A DNA stretch of 64,000 bases from Altererythrobacter sp. GTDB taxonomy: Bacteria; Pseudomonadota; Alphaproteobacteria; Sphingomonadales; Sphingomonadaceae. Below, piece by piece: positions 59,423 to 64,000 of this stretch (within the stretch, counting starts at the first letter, position 1; each line of letters starts with the position of its first letter). The notes beneath the pieces were generated by a model. It saw only the letters and a program-made list of their open reading frames with translations. It was not told where the DNA came from and made no database searches. The position numbers were made by a program, and so were the translations under genes. The DNA lies in NCBI GenBank assembly GCA_017308255.1, contig JAFKFN010000003.1:1-64000 (forward strand), in the 5' to 3' direction.

Positions 59423-59805
59423 GCTTCGTAATCGGTCCGCGCGCGTGCCCGCCGGCCGCCGCGCTCCAGCGCGCCTTGCGGGCGATAGGCGCCGGCCGTG
59501 CCGGTCAGGTTGGGCCGATGCTCGACCTCCCAGATCTTCGGCGGCGGCAGATGGCTTTCGGGCAGCTCGTCATAGGAATGGTGCAGCCAGCCATGCCATT
59601 CGGCCGGCACCCGGCTGGAATCGTTGGCCCCGTTGTAGATCACCCAGCGGCGATCCCGCCCGTCCGCCGTCCGTTTCTTGGTGGAACGGTAATAGGCATT
59701 GCCTTGCGCATCGGTGCCGACTCGCTCTCCGTAAAGCGCGTTCGACAGTAGGGTGCCGATCGTGGCGCCATCCCACCAGGTGAAGAGCTTCATGAGGATT
59801 CCCAT
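59404..59805 (-). CDS. NDUFA12-type NADH:ubiquinone oxidoreductase accessory subunit
   Basis: This 133-residue protein matches the 17.2-kDa complex I subunit: FTWWDGATIGTLLSNALYGERVGTDAQGNAYYRS, then RRWVIYNGANDSSRVPAEWHGWLHHSYDELP and PNLTGTAGAYRPQGAL. It is an accessory subunit shared by alphaproteobacteria and mitochondria. The start at 59805 agrees with the family N-terminus; an ATG at 59793 is possible. It overlaps the DUF2155 gene by 19 bp. Confidence 0.95.
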   Translation of the reverse strand: MGILMKLFTWWDGATIGTLLSNALYGERVGTDAQGNAYYRSTKKRTADGRDRRWVIYNGANDSSRVPAEWHGWLHHSYDELPESHLPPPKIWEVEHRPNLTGTAGAYRPQGALERGGRRARARTDYEAWTPDA

Positions 59806-59844
59806 GGCGCGCGCACTAGCGCCAAGGGGCCATGGCGCGCAAGC

Positions 59845-60348
59845 TCACCAATCGACCTTCGTGCCACGCGTGATGCCCAGGGCCTGGGCGCGGCCGGCGT
59901 TGAGTTCCAGCACCGCGATCGCCGGCGCGTCGGATGTCAGCGGCGTTTCCGAATAAGGCACCGCATGATCGGCCACGTTGATCACCCGGTGGTCCGGCCC
60001 GATGAACACGATGTCGAGCGACAGCACGGTGTTCTTCATCCAGAAGCTGAGGGTGCGCGGCGAATCATAGGGAAACAGCATGCCCTCGTCCGCGCCCATC
60101 TCGGTGCGGAACATCAGCCCGCGCGCCTGTTCTTCCCCCGTGCGCGCCACTTCGACTCGGAAGGCGTGCGCCTTGCCCCCGGCCGGCGTGGCGGTGAGCG
60201 GGATCACGTCGAGCCCCGAGACGGGATGGACGGAAGCCGGCGCGGCGGGCGTGGGGGAAGGCTCCGCAGCCTGGGGCGAACAGGCCGGCAGGGCCAGCAG
60301 CAGCGGCACGAACAACACGGACAACAGGGACAGGGTGGGCACGCGCAT
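59845..60348 (-). CDS. DUF192 exported lipoprotein
   Basis: This 167-residue protein has a lipoprotein-type signal (LLLALPAC, Cys near residue 23) and a Pro-rich linker, then a DUF192 domain: FRVEVARTGEEQARGLMFRTEMGADEGMLFPYDSPRTLSFWMKNTVLSLDIVFIG and VLELNAGRAQALGITRG. The family is small, secreted or periplasmic and of unknown function. The ATG lies 4 bp after the recX stop, with GAGG before it, so the two are probably co-transcribed. Confidence 0.93.
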   Translation of the reverse strand: MRVPTLSLLSVLFVPLLLALPACSPQAAEPSPTPAAPASVHPVSGLDVIPLTATPAGGKAHAFRVEVARTGEEQARGLMFRTEMGADEGMLFPYDSPRTLSFWMKNTVLSLDIVFIGPDHRVINVADHAVPYSETPLTSDAPAIAVLELNAGRAQALGITRGTKVDW

Positions 60349-60352
60349 CGGA

Positions 60353-60937
60353 TCAGGCCTCTTGGTCGAGTTCCGCGGCCCAGCATTCGGCCGCTTCCCC
60401 GCTGGCGGCATCGACGATTTCGCGCGCGGTGTCGAGCCGGTGCCCGGCGCGCAGCATCGCCGCCAGCTGCTTTTCCCGCCGTTCGCGGTCCACGGGCTGT
60501 TGTTCGTGTTCGGGGCCGAACGGGCCGAAGCGCCGCTTGCGCGCCAGGGCCAGCGCCGCGCGCCGCTCGGCCGCCTCGCTCGGGCGGACCGTCTCGCGCG
60601 CCTCCTCGTCGATTCCCGCCTCCGCCAGCGCCTGGCCGATCCGCCGCGGGCCATAGCCGCGCCGCAGCAGCGCGCTCGCCCGCGTGCGGGCGAACAGGGC
60701 GTCATCGACATAGCCCAAAGCGACATAGCGTTCGATCAGCGCGGCGATCGGCGGCTCGCGCTCCCCTTCCCAGCCCCGTTCGCGCACCTTGCGCGCCAGA
60801 TAGCGCTCCAGCTTCGCCGCGCTCGTGGCAAACCGTGCAACGTAGGTTAAGGCAAGCTCTTCCAGACGCGCGGCATCCAGTGGCCCTGCCCTGGAACGCG
60901 CCCGTTTCATCGCTTGCTCATCACCGCCCATGGCCAT
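60353..60937 (-). CDS. recX: RecX-type regulatory protein
   Basis: This protein of about 194 residues has the RecX pattern of three-helix repeats: LEELALTYVARFATSAAKLERYLARKVRERG, ALIERYVALGYVDDALFARTRASALLRRGYGPRRIGQALAEAGI and later RRFGPFG ... REKQLAAMLRAGHRLDTAREIVDA. RecX binds RecA filaments and limits recombination activity. The exact start is uncertain: ATGs at 60937, 60931 and 60910 are all in frame and none has a strong ribosome-binding site. It is divergent from the acyl-AMP ligase gene. Confidence 0.85.
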   Translation of the reverse strand: MAMGGDEQAMKRARSRAGPLDAARLEELALTYVARFATSAAKLERYLARKVRERGWEGEREPPIAALIERYVALGYVDDALFARTRASALLRRGYGPRRIGQALAEAGIDEEARETVRPSEAAERRAALALARKRRFGPFGPEHEQQPVDRERREKQLAAMLRAGHRLDTAREIVDAASGEAAECWAAELDQEA

Positions 60938-61060
60938 ATTCGTGCCACAGTCGTTGACAAATGGGAAAGTTTGTCGCGGGGGCCGTCCCGAATTTCGGCG
61001 GCCGCCCGGTTGGGGTGGACGCCGCCAGAGCGTCCGAAGGACGGGGATTGCCATTCAGTC

Positions 61061-62806
61061 ATGACCGAACTCGTACCCACGCCCAATGATTGCCCGCTTC
61101 CGCGCATCCGCTCGGAATTCGCCACGTTCACCGAAGCGGTGGACTATGCGGCGCGCAGCGCGAAGGGCCTGAACTTCCACGATGCCCGCGGCACGCTGGA
61201 ACGGGTCTATCCTTATTCCGAGATGCGCCAGGATGCGCTGGCGATGGCCCGGCGGCTGATCGCCCGCGGCATCGGCAAGGGGGACCGGGTGGCGCTGATC
61301 GCCGAGACCGGGCCGGAATTCGCCGCGCTGTTCTGCGGCGCGGTCTATGCCGGCGCCTGGCCGGTGCCCCTGCCTTTGCCGACCACCTTCGGCGGCAAGG
61401 AAAACTACATCGACCAGCTGGCCGTGCAGCTCGAAAGCGCCGATCCCAGCCTGCTGCTCTATCCGGCGGAGATCGCCGAGCTGGCCTCGGCCGCCGCCGC
61501 CCGGCAGCGCTGCGAAGGGAGCGACTGGGACAGCTTCGCCGCGCAGCCCGCGCCCGAAGCCGACCTGCCCACGCCCCAGCCGGACGATATCTGCTATCTC
61601 CAGTATTCCTCGGGCTCCACGCGCTTCCCCACCGGCGTGGCGGTGACTCACCGCGCGCTGCTGCACAATCTCTACGGCCACGCTACGGCGATGGACATCC
61701 ACGAGAACGATCGCGTGGTCAGCTGGCTGCCGTGGTATCATGACATGGGGCTGGTCGGCTGCTTACTGTCGCTGATCGCCAACCAGGTCTCGATCGATTA
61801 CCTGAAAACCGAACATTTCGCCCGCCGGCCGCTCGCCTGGCTGGATCTCATCAGCCGCAACCAGGGCACCACGCTCAGCTATTCGCCCACGTTCGGCTAT
61901 GACATCTGCGCCCGGCGCATCTCCAGCCAGTCCAGCGTGGCCGAACGGTTCGACCTGTCGCGCTGGCGGCTCGCCGGCAACGGCGCGGACATGATCCGGC
62001 CCGACGTGATGCAGAACTTCGTCAACGCCTTCGCCGGGGCGGGTTTCAAGGCCAGCGCCTTCACCCCCAGCTACGGCCTGGCCGAGGCGACGCTGGCGGT
62101 CACCGTCATGCCGCCGGGCGAAGGCATCCATGTGGAACTGGTGGAGGAAGAACGCCTCTCGGGCACCAAGCGCGATCTCTCGCGCCCGGCCCGCTATCGC
62201 GCCATCGTCAACTGTGGCAAGCCGCTGCCCGACATGCAGGTCGAAATCCGTGGCGAGAACGGCAAGCCCCGGAAGGATCACCAGATCGGCAAGGTCTGGT
62301 GCCGCGGCCCCAGCGTGATGCACTCCTACTTCCGCAACGAGGAAGCGACCCGCGAATGCCTGGTCCCCAGTGAAGATGGCAAGGGGGCGTGGCTGGACAC
62401 CGGCGACATGGGCTACACCGCCAAGGGTTATCTGTTCATCGTCGGCCGGGCGAAGGACATGATCATCATCAACGGCAAGAACCACTGGCCGCAGGATATC
62501 GAATGGGCGGTGGAACAGCTGCCCGGCTTCAACCACGGCGACATCGCCGCCTTTTCCGTCGAGATGGAAAACGGCGAGGAAGCCCCCGCCGTCCTCGTCC
62601 ACTGCCGCGTGTCCGACCCGGAAGAGCGCGTGAAACTGCGCGACACCATCCGCGACAAGGTCCGCTCGATCACCGGCATGAACTGCGTGGTCGAACTCGT
62701 CCCGCCCCGGACGCTGCCCCGCACCAGCTCCGGCAAGCTCAGCCGCGCCAAGGCGAAGCGGCTGTACCTGTCAGGCGAGATCGAACCGTTCGAACTGGCG
62801 GCTTGA
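61061..62806 (+). CDS. Fatty acyl-AMP ligase (FAAL type)
   Basis: This 581-residue adenylating enzyme has the FAAL layout: LIARGIGKGDRVALIAETGPEFAALFCGAVYAGAWPVPLPLP, the phosphate loop YLQYSSGSTRFPTGVAVTH (about residue 185), WLPWYHDMGLVGCLL, TPSYGLAEATLAVT, and in the C-terminal domain WLDTGDMGYTAKGYLFIVGRAKDMIIINGKNHWPQDIE and RTSSGKLSRAKAK. FAALs activate fatty acids as acyl-AMP and usually hand them to an acyl carrier or polyketide synthase rather than to CoA; no such partner is in the window. It lies alone and divergent from recX. Confidence 0.93.
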   Translation: MTELVPTPNDCPLPRIRSEFATFTEAVDYAARSAKGLNFHDARGTLERVYPYSEMRQDALAMARRLIARGIGKGDRVALIAETGPEFAALFCGAVYAGAWPVPLPLPTTFGGKENYIDQLAVQLESADPSLLLYPAEIAELASAAAARQRCEGSDWDSFAAQPAPEADLPTPQPDDICYLQYSSGSTRFPTGVAVTHRALLHNLYGHATAMDIHENDRVVSWLPWYHDMGLVGCLLSLIANQVSIDYLKTEHFARRPLAWLDLISRNQGTTLSYSPTFGYDICARRISSQSSVAERFDLSRWRLAGNGADMIRPDVMQNFVNAFAGAGFKASAFTPSYGLAEATLAVTVMPPGEGIHVELVEEERLSGTKRDLSRPARYRAIVNCGKPLPDMQVEIRGENGKPRKDHQIGKVWCRGPSVMHSYFRNEEATRECLVPSEDGKGAWLDTGDMGYTAKGYLFIVGRAKDMIIINGKNHWPQDIEWAVEQLPGFNHGDIAAFSVEMENGEEAPAVLVHCRVSDPEERVKLRDTIRDKVRSITGMNCVVELVPPRTLPRTSSGKLSRAKAKRLYLSGEIEPFELAA

Positions 62807-62893
62807 GGGCAGGTACCCGTACGCTGGAAACAGATGGAAAGCCGCGCCTTAGCGGTAGCTAGAAAGTGAATCCATCGGTGCTATTGTCAGCAT

Positions 62894-63325
62894 GTGACAA
62901 TAGACCGTCCTTTGGCCGTTCCGTTGATGCCTTCGCGGCGACTTGTAACGCGTTACCGACGTGGTGCGGCGATGGTTGCGCTCCTCTTCCCCCTGATTCC
63001 TATAATCTTCCTTGTTCTTGCCTTCTCTAAAAATGGCCTCGAAAGCCTGTCCCTCCATCCGATTCTGGTTACCAGCCTTCCCGTTGGGCTAGTGGCGCTC
63101 GGTTTTTGGGTTAAGCGATATTACTGCCCCGCCTTAAAGGCGCTTCGTAACTGGACTGATCCGATTTCTGTCGGCGCTACGATGGTAGAGTTCTTCGGTC
63201 GAAGTTACCCTCTCTCGGAAGCAAGCAGCCTTTTGGTAGAAGATAAGAAAGTGTCATTGCTCAGCGAAGGTCGGGTGCTGGCGGTGGAGCCGACATTCTT
63301 CATTACCCACGATGATTGGCATTGA
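62894..63325 (+). CDS. Membrane protein of unknown function, AT-richer than its surroundings
   Basis: This 143-residue protein has a positively charged N-terminus (SRRLVTRYRRG) and two hydrophobic helices (VALLFPLIPIIFLVLAF, about 28-44; ILVTSLPVGLVALGFWV, about 57-73), followed by a soluble domain of about 70 residues. I recognise no family. The DNA is clearly more AT-rich than its neighbours and codon use is less biased to G/C at third positions, which suggests recent acquisition. The GTG at 62894 is the longest start; an ATG at 62927 is possible, and neither has a clear ribosome-binding site. Confidence 0.6.
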   Translation: MTIDRPLAVPLMPSRRLVTRYRRGAAMVALLFPLIPIIFLVLAFSKNGLESLSLHPILVTSLPVGLVALGFWVKRYYCPALKALRNWTDPISVGATMVEFFGRSYPLSEASSLLVEDKKVSLLSEGRVLAVEPTFFITHDDWH

Positions 63326-63402
63326 ACGGATGACCTCCGCAGGCCCTTCGCTTGCAAAAGACTCCTTTCCTACACCACCCCAAATCGGCTCCACCCTTGC
63401 GG

Positions 63403-63840
63403 ATGAGCCTCGAATCGCCCCCCAGGATCCGCCAGCAGCGCCGCGTGCCGCGCGTGCCGCCCTTCTACCCCGTGCCGCTGCGCACAATGCACAATGGCTG
63501 GACCGTCACCCGCCAGGCCCATTTCCTCGGCTGGCTGGCGGAAACCGGCTCGGTCTCGGCCGCCTGCGCGCGCGTGGGGATGAGCCGCAACAGCGCCTAC
63601 AAGCTGCGCAGGAAGCCCCATGCGGAAAGCTTCGCCGCCGCGTGGGATGCGGCGCTGGGAATGCCGATACGAAAGGTGACAATCGATGACCTCGCTTTCC
63701 TGGCCTACCAAGGCCTGATCCGCCCGCGTTTTCGCGGCGGGAAGTACATCGGATCGCGTCAGAAACCCGACACGACCGCGCTTTTGCGCCTCCTCGCCCG
63801 GCTCGATCGCTCGGCCTGCGGGCGGCATGGCGAGGGGTGA
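63403..63840 (+). CDS. Small HTH-domain protein
   Basis: This 145-residue protein contains a helix-turn-helix segment (RQAHFLGWLAETGSVSAACARVGMSRNSAYKLRRK, about 38-72) like those of LysR or terminase small-subunit type, followed by SFAAAWDAALG and a basic C-terminus. Such short HTH proteins recur in sphingomonad genomes and their role is not established. The ATG at 63403 has only a weak ribosome-binding site. After its stop there are about 160 bp to the window end in which I see no gene. Confidence 0.7.
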   Translation: MSLESPPRIRQQRRVPRVPPFYPVPLRTMHNGWTVTRQAHFLGWLAETGSVSAACARVGMSRNSAYKLRRKPHAESFAAAWDAALGMPIRKVTIDDLAFLAYQGLIRPRFRGGKYIGSRQKPDTTALLRLLARLDRSACGRHGEG

Positions 63841-64000
63841 CAGACGATGTCGGAAAAACGCCGATAAGCGTGGCGTGAAGGGTTACACACGCGCGCCGAT
63901 TTCCCCTTCCGCTCGCCTTCCGCTTGCGGCACCCTCTCTTGGCCCGGCGCGCGCCGCACTTGAACACCGTGTCTTGCCCACTTAATACAGTGGGGACTTG

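Noticed and set aside
1-64000. CRISPR arrays, insertion sequences, prophage genes, rRNA
   Set aside because: I looked for regularly spaced repeats, transposase motifs, phage structural genes and rRNA segments and found none. The one toxin-antitoxin module and the T4SS operon carry no mobility genes.

Overview
The window looks like a chromosomal segment of a high-GC alphaproteobacterium of the order Sphingomonadales (Novosphingobium/Sphingobium/Erythrobacter-like). The evidence is five TonB-dependent receptors (TBDRs) with IVVTG-type TonB boxes, two proteins with the PEPxxWA-CTERM anchor seen mainly in sphingomonads, an NDUFA12-type complex I subunit, and the grouping aat / DUF2155 / NDUFA12 / DUF192 / recX. 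The genus is an inference; no rRNA is present.

Layout. 0.3-1.1 kb: a class A (PAP2-type) acid phosphatase. 1.1-7.0 kb (minus): an operon of two paralogous NTF2-like exported proteins, a small exported protein and a large TBDR. Divergent from it (7.3-10.4 kb) are a histidine kinase, an OmpR-type response regulator and a second regulator with a degenerate receiver domain. 10.4-14.8 kb (minus): an outer-membrane lipoprotein and its TBDR. 15.0-19.8 kb: a small TPR protein, a CadC-like winged-helix/TPR membrane regulator, a small lipoprotein and two PEPxxWA-CTERM proteins. The last three genes each carry, about 105-115 bp upstream of the start codon, an array of ATCAGG-type hexamers spaced mostly 11 bp apart. 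19.8-28.1 kb: a palindromic repeat, then a reduced type IV secretion operon (virB1-2-3-4-6-9-10-11, with no virB5, virB7, virB8 or virD4). 28.2-31.9 kb: ppk1 and ppx. 31.9-37.6 kb: a small basic protein, a Baeyer-Villiger-type monooxygenase coupled to a CinA-like protein, a stand-alone TBDR and a PilZ protein.

37.7-40.3 kb (minus): secE-nusG-[ParE-type toxin-antitoxin]-rplK-rplA, closed by a strong terminator. 40.5-57.8 kb: a block holding a siderophore-type TBDR with a PepSY membrane protein, a GT87 glycosyltransferase, and a carbohydrate-ester utilisation locus (LacI regulator, TBDR, CE1-type esterase, type B carboxylesterase, GH3 lipoprotein, FucP-like permease, tannase/feruloyl esterase family protein). 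This block ends at the 3' end of tRNA-Trp. Because tRNA-Trp commonly sits directly upstream of secE and both are on the minus strand here, the roughly 17.5 kb between them looks like an insertion. 58-61 kb: conserved housekeeping genes, including a long antisense overlap between aat and a DUF2155 gene. 61-64 kb: a fatty acyl-AMP ligase, an AT-richer membrane protein of unknown function and a small HTH protein.

The strongest lead for an undescribed system is the regulator/lipoprotein/PEPxxWA-CTERM cluster with its shared operator-like arrays. The twin NTF2-like/TBDR operon facing a kinase and a degenerate regulator, the reduced VirB operon, and the ester-glycan locus wedged between tRNA-Trp and secE are the next most interesting.
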